Source of the DNA: Leptotrichia sp. HSP-536
GTDB taxonomy: Bacteria > Fusobacteriota > Fusobacteriia > Fusobacteriales > Leptotrichiaceae
Reading direction: 5' to 3'
NCBI RefSeq assembly: GCF_041199985.1
Contig: NZ_CP165647.1
Span: 372,001 to 436,000, forward strand
DNA length: 64,000 bases
In this document: piece after piece, positions 35,359 to 44,456 of the stretch
How positions within the stretch are numbered: position 1 is the first letter of the stretch
Layout: each line of letters starts with the position of its first letter
Program-made: the position numbers and the translations under genes
The notes under the pieces: generated by a model
Database searches by the model: none
Told to the model about the DNA's origin: nothing
The model's input: only the letters and a program-made list of their open reading frames with translations

Positions 35359-36930
35359 TTAATTTAAAAATTCTAATATACTTCCTTCAAATTTTATTTT
35401 TTTAGCAAAATTACTTATTGTATATGGTTTTATATCCAAATTTTTACGATATTTAGTAAACTCACACATATATTTTGTATCTTCATGTATATTTGGAGCA
35501 ATAAAAATTGAAAATATATTTTCTTTTTCTGATTTTTTGTTTAATTCTACTAAATGTCTAGTTATTGCAGGAATTTCTATTATAGATTGCTGTCTATTTT
35601 TTATTAATGTAACTTCTACTAAAACATCTGATTTTTCATCATAAACTTCAATATCTGCTATTCCACCTTTTGCTGTAAATGTTGGATTTCCCTCATCATC
35701 TATTGAATAATTTGGTTTTATTATTAAATTCGGATAATTTTTTGTTAAAATTAAACTTGTCAAAAATTCTAAACGCGTTGGATTATCTATTAATTTTAGA
35801 AATTCATTCTTTGAATTTCTATCTTTTTCTAAACATTCTAATTCTTTAATAATTTCTTTATTTTCATATTTTGTTGCAAAATTTTTTAATGCAACAAGTT
35901 TTATAGTTTCTATTGTTTCATAATTAATATTATTTTCAATGTTAATTATATTTAAATCCATTTCTCCCATATATTTATAAAATTCATATTCTGTTTTATA
36001 AGTTTTACACTTTGAATAGTTTTTTATTATATATTCAATTTTATTCTTTTCTAATTCATTAATATCAACAAATCTTCCAATTCCTCTTAATGAAAAAATT
36101 CCTGTTATTCTTAATTTTCTAATTAAATCATCAACAGATTCTTGTATAATTTGTTTCATTTTAAATCTTTTTTCATTTTTATTTTCTAATAACTCTAAAC
36201 ATTTTTCATAAACTATCTCATTACTTGCTGTATAACCATAACTTTTCCTAAATTTTTTTATATATTCATATAATTTATCAGCGTCATTGTTTTTCCAACA
36301 AATTAAGAATGGTAATTCTTTTTTAAAAATTCCTGCTCCATTTTCCTCTTTATCACTTTTCAGTTTTTTCAAAACATTTAGTAACAAGGGAATTGGAACA
36401 TTTTTATTTAAATTTCTTCTACAAGGATTGTCTATATTATATTTCATTAGAGCATTTAAAAATATTTTTTGTATTTTTTCTCCTGAATTATCATTTTCAC
36501 TTCCTGAATAAGCATCACAAAGCATATGTCCTGTTTGAGAAATTTCTATTGGCTTTTCCATTTCATAATAAATAAAACCAAATTCTTTTGACAACTTATA
36601 CCAAGTGTCAAATCTACTATCCCATCCCTTTTCAAATCCTGCTTCTTTATGATTTTGAGGACTATTTTCTATAATTCCTTTTATCTCTTTTTCGCTAAAA
36701 GATTTTGTGTCATTTTCAAATATTTTTTTTAAATGTGGTATTCTTTTTATATATAATGGCACATACAATTTATTTTTTATTAATTTTTCCACTATTTTCA
36801 TAATAATTTCTTTTGTTAAAATTTTCCCTTCAAATTCTTTCAAATTTTCAATAAACAAAACTATCCTTTCTGGATTTCTCATTGTTGTTGAAAATGATAA
36901 TGGTTTTCTCTCTAATTTTCTACTTTTCAT
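35359..36930 (-). CDS. AlwI-family type IIS restriction endonuclease
   Basis: 523 residues. The start matches this nuclease family (SFSTTMRNPERIVLFIENL), whose AlwI member cuts beside GGATC; relatives include nickases such as Nt.BspD6I. The likely catalytic core is near residues 420-460: the Asp in GGIADIEVYD, the Glu in VLVEVTLIK, a Glu in IIEIPAIT and the His in TRHLVE, in the same order as the Nt.BspD6I active site as I recall it. The ATG overlaps the last 11 bases of the methyltransferase gene. Its specificity for GGATC is inferred, not shown. Confidence 0.85.
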   Translation of the reverse strand: MKSRKLERKPLSFSTTMRNPERIVLFIENLKEFEGKILTKEIIMKIVEKLIKNKLYVPLYIKRIPHLKKIFENDTKSFSEKEIKGIIENSPQNHKEAGFEKGWDSRFDTWYKLSKEFGFIYYEMEKPIEISQTGHMLCDAYSGSENDNSGEKIQKIFLNALMKYNIDNPCRRNLNKNVPIPLLLNVLKKLKSDKEENGAGIFKKELPFLICWKNNDADKLYEYIKKFRKSYGYTASNEIVYEKCLELLENKNEKRFKMKQIIQESVDDLIRKLRITGIFSLRGIGRFVDINELEKNKIEYIIKNYSKCKTYKTEYEFYKYMGEMDLNIINIENNINYETIETIKLVALKNFATKYENKEIIKELECLEKDRNSKNEFLKLIDNPTRLEFLTSLILTKNYPNLIIKPNYSIDDEGNPTFTAKGGIADIEVYDEKSDVLVEVTLIKNRQQSIIEIPAITRHLVELNKKSEKENIFSIFIAPNIHEDTKYMCEFTKYRKNLDIKPYTISNFAKKIKFEGSILEFLN

Positions 36931-37828
36931 AATTTGTTACATAAACCTCCCTTGAATTTATTTTTCTTGTATTATCAAAACGACTTATATAATTACTATT
37001 TACCTCATATACTTTATATTTTTTCATCCAATCTAATAATATTTCATTTTTCTTATCTTTATGTATTACCAGATTGGAAAGCCCAAATTTAACATCTTGA
37101 TTATCTATGTTATCTAAAATTTGATATAGTTCTTCTTCAGTTTTTTCATTCCATATTTTATTGTACTCACTATTTGAAATTAAATATGGAGGATCTAAAT
37201 ATACAAAATCATTTTCCTCAAAATCACGGCTAATTAAAAATTCTTTGTAATCTTGATTAAAAAAGTTTAGATTATTTTTTTTAGAAAAATCAAAATAATT
37301 ATTTAAGGCATTATACACATTTTTATTAAAATCCACATTTCCTACTGGTAAATTAAATTCTTCTTTTAAATTGAATCTTATCATATGATTAAAACCATAA
37401 ATTAATAATAAATATAACAATTCAAAATTTGATTTATTTTTATTATAATCTTCTCTCATTTTCATATAATTTTCTTTATTGTATCTTGAATAATATGTTT
37501 TTATAAATTCTTTTTTTAATTCATCTGGTACAATTTTTCCTAAAAAAGAACAGGATAATTCATATTTTCCTATAGTTCTAAAAAGACTTTCAAAAAATTT
37601 ATCTTTACTTTCCCTAAAACTTTGTAAATAACAGTGTAATTGAATAACATATTTATTTATATCATTTAAAAAAAAATTTTTTGCTTCTGTGTTTAAAAAA
37701 CTGCTTCCACCACCAACAAAAGGTTCATGATAATTATTTATATTAACTGGAAATAATTTTTCTAACTGAGGCATTAATTTATATTTATCACCAACATAAA
37801 AAAAAGGTGATCTAATTTTTGATTTCAT
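36920..37828 (-). CDS. Adenine-N6 DNA methyltransferase, D12 class (Dam-like), of the AlwI-type system
   Basis: 302 residues. The D12/Dam order is present: SPFFYVGDKYKLMPQLEKLFP with the SAM-binding EPFVGGGSSFLN, and the catalytic DPPYLIS. The closest style is GATC-modifying Dam/DpnM. Since the inferred target GGATC is asymmetric, one methyltransferase must protect each strand; this is one of the two. It is 5 bp behind the other and overlaps the nuclease gene. Confidence 0.9.
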   Translation of the reverse strand: MKSKIRSPFFYVGDKYKLMPQLEKLFPVNINNYHEPFVGGGSSFLNTEAKNFFLNDINKYVIQLHCYLQSFRESKDKFFESLFRTIGKYELSCSFLGKIVPDELKKEFIKTYYSRYNKENYMKMREDYNKNKSNFELLYLLLIYGFNHMIRFNLKEEFNLPVGNVDFNKNVYNALNNYFDFSKKNNLNFFNQDYKEFLISRDFEENDFVYLDPPYLISNSEYNKIWNEKTEEELYQILDNIDNQDVKFGLSNLVIHKDKKNEILLDWMKKYKVYEVNSNYISRFDNTRKINSREVYVTNYEK

Positions 37829-37833
37829 TTATC

Positions 37834-38850
37834 TTATTTTACCTCCGTTATAAATAAAAATTCTTTATGTGCTTTAAAATCTGTTTTCCCCGCATTAAAA
37901 AATTTATATTCCTTTTCAAAAATTTTTGTTTTCCCAACCTCATTTAAAGATTTTGATATTTCTTCAAAACTAATTTTATTTTTTGAAGATGAACTTTTTG
38001 AATTATAAGTATTATTATAAGTAACAGCAATATATTTACAATTTAATTTTTTTACTAAATCATCAAATACTTTTGGTGCATTGCTTCTACAATAATCACT
38101 CATATTTTTTTCTTTTGGTTTTAACGCTACACCAAATAATTCTGGTTTTTCCCACTCAACCAAATTTTCAATGACATGATAAAATCTTGAATATTGTCGA
38201 GAATTATACGGTGGATCTAAAAATACTATATCTGAAGTTATTTCCTTACTTAATTTATTTGCCTCTTCTCTAAAAATTTTTATAGTTTTCTCTTTTGTGT
38301 CTAACGGTTTTATTAAGTTAAAAAATAAAGCATCATCTTTTACAGATTTTTTGATATATGCCTCATAATGTCCAACGGTATTTGCAATTTTATCAATTGA
38401 ATAAATAAGAGAAGATAATAAAATATTATATTCCTTTTCATTTATCTTATTTTCATTTTTTTTTGTTTCAATTTTCTCACGAATAAATCCTATTCTTCTT
38501 GCATCTTTTTTTCCAAAATATTTATCTCCAAAATTTTTTCCAAAATAATTTTCTTCTAAATCTTCATATTTTTGACTATTTATACCTATTGCTATTTTTT
38601 CTAATTTCTTTTTGTCATAATTTTCATTTCCAAAAAATGCTTTGTAAATCACATTATTTGAAAATAAAAAATCATTAATTATAATCTCATCGTAATAATT
38701 TAAGGCTTCTTTTGATACTGAACCAGTACCTGAAAAAATATCAAAAAAAGAATTCCCAATTGTATTTTCTCGTATTTTTTCAAAAATCCATTCTAATAAC
38801 TTACTTTTATTCCCAATATATCTTCTATTATGTATGTTAAACTTCTCCAT
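37834..38850 (-). CDS. Adenine-N6 DNA methyltransferase 2, D12 class
   Basis: 338 residues. Motifs are RRYIGNKSKLLEWI, FFDIFSGTGSVSKEAL (SAM binding) and VFLDPPYNSRQYSRFYHV (catalytic DPPY). It belongs to the D12 class that includes the paired methyltransferases of type IIS systems. It starts the three-gene operon, so protection is made before the nuclease. It starts 14 bp after the end of the glycosyltransferase gene, whose transcription may drive it. Confidence 0.9.
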   Translation of the reverse strand: MEKFNIHNRRYIGNKSKLLEWIFEKIRENTIGNSFFDIFSGTGSVSKEALNYYDEIIINDFLFSNNVIYKAFFGNENYDKKKLEKIAIGINSQKYEDLEENYFGKNFGDKYFGKKDARRIGFIREKIETKKNENKINEKEYNILLSSLIYSIDKIANTVGHYEAYIKKSVKDDALFFNLIKPLDTKEKTIKIFREEANKLSKEITSDIVFLDPPYNSRQYSRFYHVIENLVEWEKPELFGVALKPKEKNMSDYCRSNAPKVFDDLVKKLNCKYIAVTYNNTYNSKSSSSKNKISFEEISKSLNEVGKTKIFEKEYKFFNAGKTDFKAHKEFLFITEVK

Positions 38851-38864
38851 CTTTCTCCTAATTT

Positions 38865-39698
38865 TTAAACTTCATAATGTTTATATCCATTTTTTCTGCC
38901 CTTCATCACAACTTTGTGATATGCTTTATTTTTAGTGACAATCCGTCCTATAAAACTTCTGAACTGCCGTTTCCAGTATTTCAAAATATAAAATCTATTT
39001 TTTCTGCCTTTTACTTCTTTTTTTACCAAAGCTCCAAATCCTAAAGCATAGTTGTAGGCACGCTGCAAGTCTTTGTAATTTCCTTTTTTGGCTGGATGAA
39101 AAATTACATCCTTTGCAAAATATCTGCCTTTATAGCCTTTATGGAGCAATGTCAGCACATAGTCCGTTTCCTCGCCACTCCCAAAAGTCGCTCCCACACC
39201 TAAATTTTCATCAAACAAAATAATGTCATCTTTTCCATAATTTACAAAAAAAGTTATAGATTTTACTGTTGTGTCGACACAATCCTTTTTTATATCCATA
39301 TCTCTTTTTTCCATAACACCTGTTCCATAATTTTTTCCACGTTCAAGAGTACGGCAGGAATAAATCTGATAGTTCTTTTTTCTCTTAAAGAATGCAACAA
39401 TTTTTTCAAGGGTATCTGGCTGGTATTCACAATCATCATCAGGAAATCCCGCAATTTCACCTTCCATAAGCACAAGGCCCCTATTTCTGTTTAAACTCAG
39501 TCCTTTTTCATCACTTCTGACATATTTTATCTTAAAATCTTCTTCATAATTTTTTACAATTTCAAAAACATCATATCCCTCATTTTGATCCACAACAATT
39601 AGTTCAAAATTTTTATAAGTCTGTGCTTTTAAACTTTTTAGAAATAAATCAAGTTCGGTTGTAACATTAATTGTTGGCATTATAAGCGAAACTTTCAT
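38865..39698 (-). CDS. Glycosyltransferase family 2
   Basis: 277 residues with the GT-A fold start KVSLIMPTINVTTELDLFLK, FELIVVDQN, GLSLNRNRGL and the metal/nucleotide-sugar motif FPDDDCEYQPDTL. No membrane segment, so cytoplasmic or peripheral. It probably adds a sugar to a surface glycan together with the GT32 and polymerase genes upstream. The acceptor cannot be told. Confidence 0.9.
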   Translation of the reverse strand: MKVSLIMPTINVTTELDLFLKSLKAQTYKNFELIVVDQNEGYDVFEIVKNYEEDFKIKYVRSDEKGLSLNRNRGLVLMEGEIAGFPDDDCEYQPDTLEKIVAFFKRKKNYQIYSCRTLERGKNYGTGVMEKRDMDIKKDCVDTTVKSITFFVNYGKDDIILFDENLGVGATFGSGEETDYVLTLLHKGYKGRYFAKDVIFHPAKKGNYKDLQRAYNYALGFGALVKKEVKGRKNRFYILKYWKRQFRSFIGRIVTKNKAYHKVVMKGRKNGYKHYEV

Positions 39699-39719
39699 AT
39701 ATTCATCTCCTTCTTTGAA

Positions 39720-40493
39720 TTATTTTATATCCAGAATTGTCATATATGGAAGATGGTCAGACAGTTTTGTCCAGTCTTGTGTTGCATCATTGATAAAATA
39801 GCTGTTTTTTACTTTCCATTTTTTTGACTGACTTCCAAAAATGTAGTCTATTCGCGGGTCTGAGAGAGTCCTTTTCCCATCTGGATTATATTCGATATAA
39901 GTATCTCTCCAATTTTTTGTTATTTCATTATAATATGTTGTAGTTGGTAAAAAATTTAAATCTCCACTCAAAAATTTTAAATCATCTTTTTTAAAAAATT
40001 TTGTTATCATTTCTAGTGATTTCATTTCTTCAGGCTTTATATCAGGTTTAAAATCCAAGTGAGTATTTATTATTAGCATTTTTTTCCCAAAACTTTTTTT
40101 TGCCAGTTCAGCAATTAGAATTTGCCTTTTTTCAACTCCCAAGGAAGGCAGCTCGTAAGTATATATTTTTTCCAACGGATATTTTGAAATAAATGAAATT
40201 CCATATTCTCCACCATCATAATCTCTTGATTTTTTAAAATAATAATAATCATATCCCAGCTCTTTTGCAATATCAGAAGTTATATCTTTAAAATTACTTC
40301 TTTTAGTAAATTTATCAACTTCCTGAAGTGACACAAAATCTGGTGCATATGGTTTAATGCTTTCTCCTAATTTCTGTCCATTTGTCAATCTTGCTCCATA
40401 AATATTATACGTCATTATCTTAAATTCCTTCGCCCAGCTGGCAGTCGTTCCCATAATCATTAACGACAATAATATTTTTTTTAAATTACTCAT
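39720..40493 (-). CDS. Secreted endonuclease/exonuclease/phosphatase-family protein
   Basis: 257 residues with a signal peptide (ILLSLMIMGTTASWA). The EEP fold shows FKIMTYNIYGARL with the Asn, VSLQEVDKF with the metal Glu, INTHLDFKP, LSGDLNFLP and the C-terminal SDHLPYM with the general base pair Asp-His. Family members cleave DNA, lipids or phosphate esters; being exported, a nuclease or sphingomyelinase-like role are both open. It lies between two surface-related genes. Confidence 0.88.
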   Translation of the reverse strand: MSNLKKILLSLMIMGTTASWAKEFKIMTYNIYGARLTNGQKLGESIKPYAPDFVSLQEVDKFTKRSNFKDITSDIAKELGYDYYYFKKSRDYDGGEYGISFISKYPLEKIYTYELPSLGVEKRQILIAELAKKSFGKKMLIINTHLDFKPDIKPEEMKSLEMITKFFKKDDLKFLSGDLNFLPTTTYYNEITKNWRDTYIEYNPDGKRTLSDPRIDYIFGSQSKKWKVKNSYFINDATQDWTKLSDHLPYMTILDIK

Positions 40494-40610
40494 ATTTCTT
40501 TTGTTTCTCCTAATCTTTTTGTTTATTATATAAAATTTTCATTCCATTATATCACTTTTTTAAGTATCTACCAACCTTTTTATTTTTACTGTATTTCCTA
40601 TTTATTTTTA

Positions 40611-41135
40611 TTATTTACATATTTCAAATCCATTCTTTCTTCCAATTTTTCTTGCTATATCTTCCGCTACCATTGGAGCATCATAGTGAACTGAAATTGC
40701 AATTTTCCATTTATCTCCTGTTTTTATTGCTTCTTCTGCGTAACACTCCTTATCATTAGTAGCTGTCATAAGCAAAATTCTAATTGGTAATCCATATCCT
40801 GTTTGCTCATCGATAAGATGAAATCCTTTTAATTCTGTTCCTATTGGTATTAATATTTCAAAAGAACGTCCCGTTTCTGGATACATCGCATTTTCAAATG
40901 CAACGGCTTTTTTTGTAATTTCTCGTTTATTTATTTCATATAATACATTTCTTATTTCTTTTTTATAATTAGGATTAATATAGGCAAACTCATCATCTTT
41001 ATCTATTTTTTTTCTTTCTTCTCCTTCATGTACCAAATCATATATTGCATCTGTAAATTGATTCCATATATATGAACAAGAATTTAATCCTAATACTGCT
41101 ATTATCATAATTAATAAATATTTTAAATTTTTCAT
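40611..41135 (-). CDS. Lipoprotein of unknown function
   Basis: I do not recognise the family. The 174-residue precursor has a lipoprotein signal ending LNSC (Cys20). The mature protein starts with an acidic helix (YDLVHEGEERKKIDKDDEF) and continues into an alpha/beta region (RSFEILIPIGTELKGFHLID, YGLPIRILLMTATNDKE). It is likely anchored to the inner or outer membrane. It sits between the GT32 gene and the EEP-family gene on the same strand. Confidence 0.7.
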   Translation of the reverse strand: MKNLKYLLIMIIAVLGLNSCSYIWNQFTDAIYDLVHEGEERKKIDKDDEFAYINPNYKKEIRNVLYEINKREITKKAVAFENAMYPETGRSFEILIPIGTELKGFHLIDEQTGYGLPIRILLMTATNDKECYAEEAIKTGDKWKIAISVHYDAPMVAEDIARKIGRKNGFEICK

Positions 41136-41192
41136 GCAATTTTTTCACTCTCCTATTGAATAATTTATTATTTTTTCAAAATATTTAGTTCC

Positions 41193-41963
41193 TTATCTCT
41201 TTTCCTTAAAATAATATCTCGCAGTTATCCTCATCTTTTTAACTATTTTTTTTATCCCGCTCAAATGCTTCGTTTCCAAAAACAGCTTTGCCTTTAAGCT
41301 GCTCCAGCTGTCATTCCACCAATGAATTCCGTATGTTTCAGGTTTTATGCACTCATCCGAATAAACTTCCCTAAATCCATAAGGATAAAAATATTCTTTC
41401 GGAAAAATAACTATCTCCCCATTTTTCAAAGCATTTTCCCTTTTTTCACTCAAATTGTACTTTTTCTCAAAAATATACGTAAATATTTTGGGAATCGTCC
41501 AAACTGGCTTTTCCCAAATATCTTTTTCATAAAATTCTTTAATATCTTTCAATACTTCATTATGTTTCGATGTTCCAAAAATTCCCACACTTATGTGCTT
41601 TTCGTCTTCATATCCAATAAAAAAGTTCATCTTCCCATTTTTAGAAAATTCATTTCCTTTTCCTTCCAAAATTGGCGTCAAGTCCTTTATTATTTCCATA
41701 TCCGTATCAACATAAATTCCAGAATTTTCATACATAAAATGCACTCTCATATAATCCGAAACATATGCCCAAAGCCTTCTTTCATAACATTCACGAAAAA
41801 ATCTATTTTTCGCAAGATGCGTTTCCACATCAAAATTTTTCTCATTTATCTCTATTATTTCAAAATCTGGCATATTTTTCTTCCAAGATTCAAGACATTT
41901 ATAGAAAATATCAGGCTTTTCGGCATTCCCAATCCAGACATAATATATTTTTTTTTCTATCAT
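41193..41963 (-). CDS. Glycosyltransferase family 32 (capsular/LPS sugar transferase)
   Basis: 256 residues. Typical features of GT32 are present: the start IYYVWIGNAEKPDIFYKCLESW, the RLWAYVSDYMRVHFMY helix and the DXD-type motif GIYVDTDMEI that binds the metal and sugar nucleotide. The C-terminus has the WWNDSW motif. It belongs to a polysaccharide synthesis group with the Wzy-like polymerase and GT2 genes. Confidence 0.9.
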   Translation of the reverse strand: MIEKKIYYVWIGNAEKPDIFYKCLESWKKNMPDFEIIEINEKNFDVETHLAKNRFFRECYERRLWAYVSDYMRVHFMYENSGIYVDTDMEIIKDLTPILEGKGNEFSKNGKMNFFIGYEDEKHISVGIFGTSKHNEVLKDIKEFYEKDIWEKPVWTIPKIFTYIFEKKYNLSEKRENALKNGEIVIFPKEYFYPYGFREVYSDECIKPETYGIHWWNDSWSSLKAKLFLETKHLSGIKKIVKKMRITARYYFKEKR

Positions 41964-41972
41964 TATTTTCTC

Positions 41973-42431
41973 CTATTTTTCACCTTTTTTCATAATCATC
42001 ATATACTTTTTCATCGGATTTTTGGTAACATCTATAACCCTAAATCCAACTTTCTCATACAATTTCTTAGCGCCCACATTATAATCAAACACATTCAAAG
42101 TAATAGAATTTACATCCTTTTCTTGAAAAATCAAATTTATAAATTCCAATAAAGCCCTTTTTCCAAGCCCTCTTCCAGTAAGCTCTGGATTAATCAAAAA
42201 TCGCCCAATATGGATATTATCCAGCTCTTTACGTATTTTCTGAATAATCCCAATAAATTCATTTTCACAAAAAATCGAATAAACATTGCTCATATTGTCA
42301 ATTTGGCTGACTGTAAGCGGAAAATCAGTATTTTCTCCAGCCCATTGCTCAAGAAAGTTCCTTCCCTTTTCATTAGTCCATTTGACTATATCATTTTTAT
42401 TCTTGTCATTTATTCCTTTTATTATTTTCAT
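41973..42431 (-). CDS. GNAT-family N-acetyltransferase
   Basis: 152 residues with the GNAT core: HIGRFLINPELTGRGLGKRA (the RGLGKRA CoA pyrophosphate loop) and VFDYNVGAKKLYEKVGF at the C-terminus. The substrate is unknown. It is 9 bp upstream of the GT32 gene, so a role in modifying a sugar or its precursor is possible. Confidence 0.85.
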   Translation of the reverse strand: MKIIKGINDKNKNDIVKWTNEKGRNFLEQWAGENTDFPLTVSQIDNMSNVYSIFCENEFIGIIQKIRKELDNIHIGRFLINPELTGRGLGKRALLEFINLIFQEKDVNSITLNVFDYNVGAKKLYEKVGFRVIDVTKNPMKKYMMIMKKGEK

Positions 42432-42446
42432 TTTTATACTAAGCTC

Positions 42447-42902
42447 CTATTTATCACAACTCACTTTACGTTCTTTCATATATTTTTCAACTTCCTCAGA
42501 AGTCAACATTCTTACTTCTGTTTTAGAATACTCTTTATATTCTAGCTCTGAAAAAATTGGTGCCATTTGTTTACAAATTTTATCTTTATTCTTTTTCAAA
42601 AATAATTTTAATTCTTCATCGTCTGTAAAAATTTTATAAGATTTTCTTCCATTACTATTTTCTATTTCATAAATCCCACGGCATTTCTTCACAGTATAAT
42701 CCGCCGTTCTTAAGTACAATTTTGCAATTTCCAGCGATTTAAAAGGAAAATTCCATCTTTGTAGCTTCCTTTTTGAATCATGTTCAATACATATGCACCT
42801 TCCACAAGTTCCACAAATATACTGGGTATGCTTTTTCAAACACTCCAATGGATTTAATAACGGAGTTATCCTATTTTCATTCACATAGCATTCTATACAC
42901 AT
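42447..42902 (-). CDS. Cysteine-rich hypothetical protein
   Basis: I do not recognise the family with confidence. 151 residues; the N-terminus has CIEC and the motif CGTCGRCICIEHD, six cysteines that could bind zinc, and a longer charged helical C-terminus (KNKDKICKQMAPIF, SEEVEKYMKERKVSCD). It has no membrane segment. It is 15 bp upstream of the GNAT gene, so they are probably co-transcribed. Confidence 0.6.
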   Translation of the reverse strand: MCIECYVNENRITPLLNPLECLKKHTQYICGTCGRCICIEHDSKRKLQRWNFPFKSLEIAKLYLRTADYTVKKCRGIYEIENSNGRKSYKIFTDDEELKLFLKKNKDKICKQMAPIFSELEYKEYSKTEVRMLTSEEVEKYMKERKVSCDK

Positions 42903-42991
42903 TTGCTATCCCCCCTCTTCTCAATTTATTTTCATTATGGTACATTTAAACCCTAAAAAAATTAAAGGTAACCACTTCTCTATTTTATTTT

Positions 42992-43437
42992 TTAGCTATT
43001 TCCTTTTTCTCCAGCATTTGCAATATAAACACCTGTAATTATTATAATTACACCAATAATTTGATAAGCAGAAAAATTTTCTCCCAATAATAGCACTCCT
43101 GCAATAATCGACACTACTGTTGACACGCCAACAAATGAAGATGTCCTATTTACTCCGATTTTTACAATAGCCACATTATACAGAAAAAATGCCAATACTG
43201 AACATCCGACACCTTGATAAAAATTGCTATTAGAAAACTAGAATTTTTGAATGGCAAAAAAACAATAAATATGCTCATAACAATAAAAGCTATAAAAAAT
43301 CTCCATCCCATCAATGCAAATGGACTGACCAGATTAGTAACTTGCTTAGTAAAAATATAACTCAGTCCAAACAGCGTTTCACATCCCAAAGCACATAAAC
43401 TGCCAACTATTAAATCTTTTTTCTTTTTATTATTCAT
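42992..43437 (-). pseudogene. EamA-family transporter, internally deleted
   Basis: Two reading frames on the minus strand correspond to the ends of an EamA/DMT permease. The first (43162-43437) begins with the N-terminal helices (GSLCALGCETLFGLSYIFTK and FALMGWRFFIAFIV). The second (42992-43195) has the C-terminal helices (IVKIGVNRTSSFVGVSTVVS and IIGVIIIITGVYIANAG). A normal DMT permease has ten helices and about 300 residues; here about 150 are missing and the frame changes at the join. It is therefore broken. Confidence 0.8.
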
Positions 43438-43499
43438 TGCACTTTCTCTTTAAAATAATATACTTTCTTATATTTTTTATTATTCTTTCTCTTATTTTC

Positions 43500-44441
43500 C
43501 TACATCAACTCATACTCAATTCCATTAACAATACAAAATTTCATTATTTCTTCATAAAAAGTTTCGTAATCCTCATCCTTTCCAGAATTTTTAAACTCTG
43601 AATTTTTAGAAGTAATTAGTGTATAAACCTTTTTTTCCTTATTTCCAAAAATTTTTAACATTCTGTATCCAAAATCTATTGTTCCACTTTTTGTATTCGG
43701 ACTTGTAATCATCAACTTTTTTATATCATACTTACTATATTTTTCATCATCAACACTTATAAAATTATTAAATATTTTTATAACTTTCGGTGTACAAATT
43801 TTCATTCTAATTAAAGAAATAATCTCTAAAATAATAACTCCCAAAATAATAATTATCAAAAAGTAATTCAAAAAAATATTATCAGAATATTTAACTACTA
43901 TGAAGATAAAAATTATTATAATAATAGCATTTTTAAAAATATCTTTGTATTTTTCTATAAATAATTCTTTTTTTGAAATTTCAAATACTATATTTTCAAT
44001 TTCCTTTTTTTCAAGTTGAAATTTACAAATAATTTTTTCAAGTTTTAAGCAATTTTTTTTTCCAAACAAATAAATTGGAACATCATAATAATCTACTGAT
44101 AAATGTTTTAATTCACTACTCCAATGTTTTTCATAAAGTATCCTAATATTGTCTTTTTTTATTCTCACACACAAAACTTCTTTTCCTCTTTCATAATATG
44201 TCAAAATATTGTCAAGGACTTCAATTTTTTTGTTAAAAACAAAAATAGATAAAATTAAAAATATTATGATTGAAAGCAGAACAGTCAAAAAGCATTTAAA
44301 AAATATTTCATTTATTGAAAAATCCAAAGAAAATCTCCATCTCCAAAAAAACAATACTGGAATATAAATCAATTTAAATACCATTTTTAATTTCTCTATC
44401 CAATGCACTTTAAATACCAATTCTTGCTTATTCAATATCAA
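43500..44441 (-). CDS. Hypothetical membrane protein
   Basis: I do not recognise this 313-residue protein. It has two pairs of hydrophobic helices: one near residues 20-70 and another near 165-210. The soluble parts (EVLCVRIKKDNIRILYEKHW, and the C-terminal KKLMITSPNTKSGTIDFG) resemble small beta-rich domains that recur in bacterial membrane proteins. It lies 16 bp... after the Wzy-like gene on the same strand, so it may belong to the surface group. Confidence 0.6.
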   Translation of the reverse strand: MILNKQELVFKVHWIEKLKMVFKLIYIPVLFFWRWRFSLDFSINEIFFKCFLTVLLSIIIFLILSIFVFNKKIEVLDNILTYYERGKEVLCVRIKKDNIRILYEKHWSSELKHLSVDYYDVPIYLFGKKNCLKLEKIICKFQLEKKEIENIVFEISKKELFIEKYKDIFKNAIIIIIFIFIVVKYSDNIFLNYFLIIIILGVIILEIISLIRMKICTPKVIKIFNNFISVDDEKYSKYDIKKLMITSPNTKSGTIDFGYRMLKIFGNKEKKVYTLITSKNSEFKNSGKDEDYETFYEEIMKFCIVNGIEYELM

Positions 44442-44456
44442 TCAACTCCTAAAAAA

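Noticed and set aside
41322..42152. 276-codon plus-strand open frame
   Set aside because: It is antisense to the GT32 and GNAT genes, which have clear family motifs; its product is low-complexity Phe/Ile/His-rich, as expected for a shadow.
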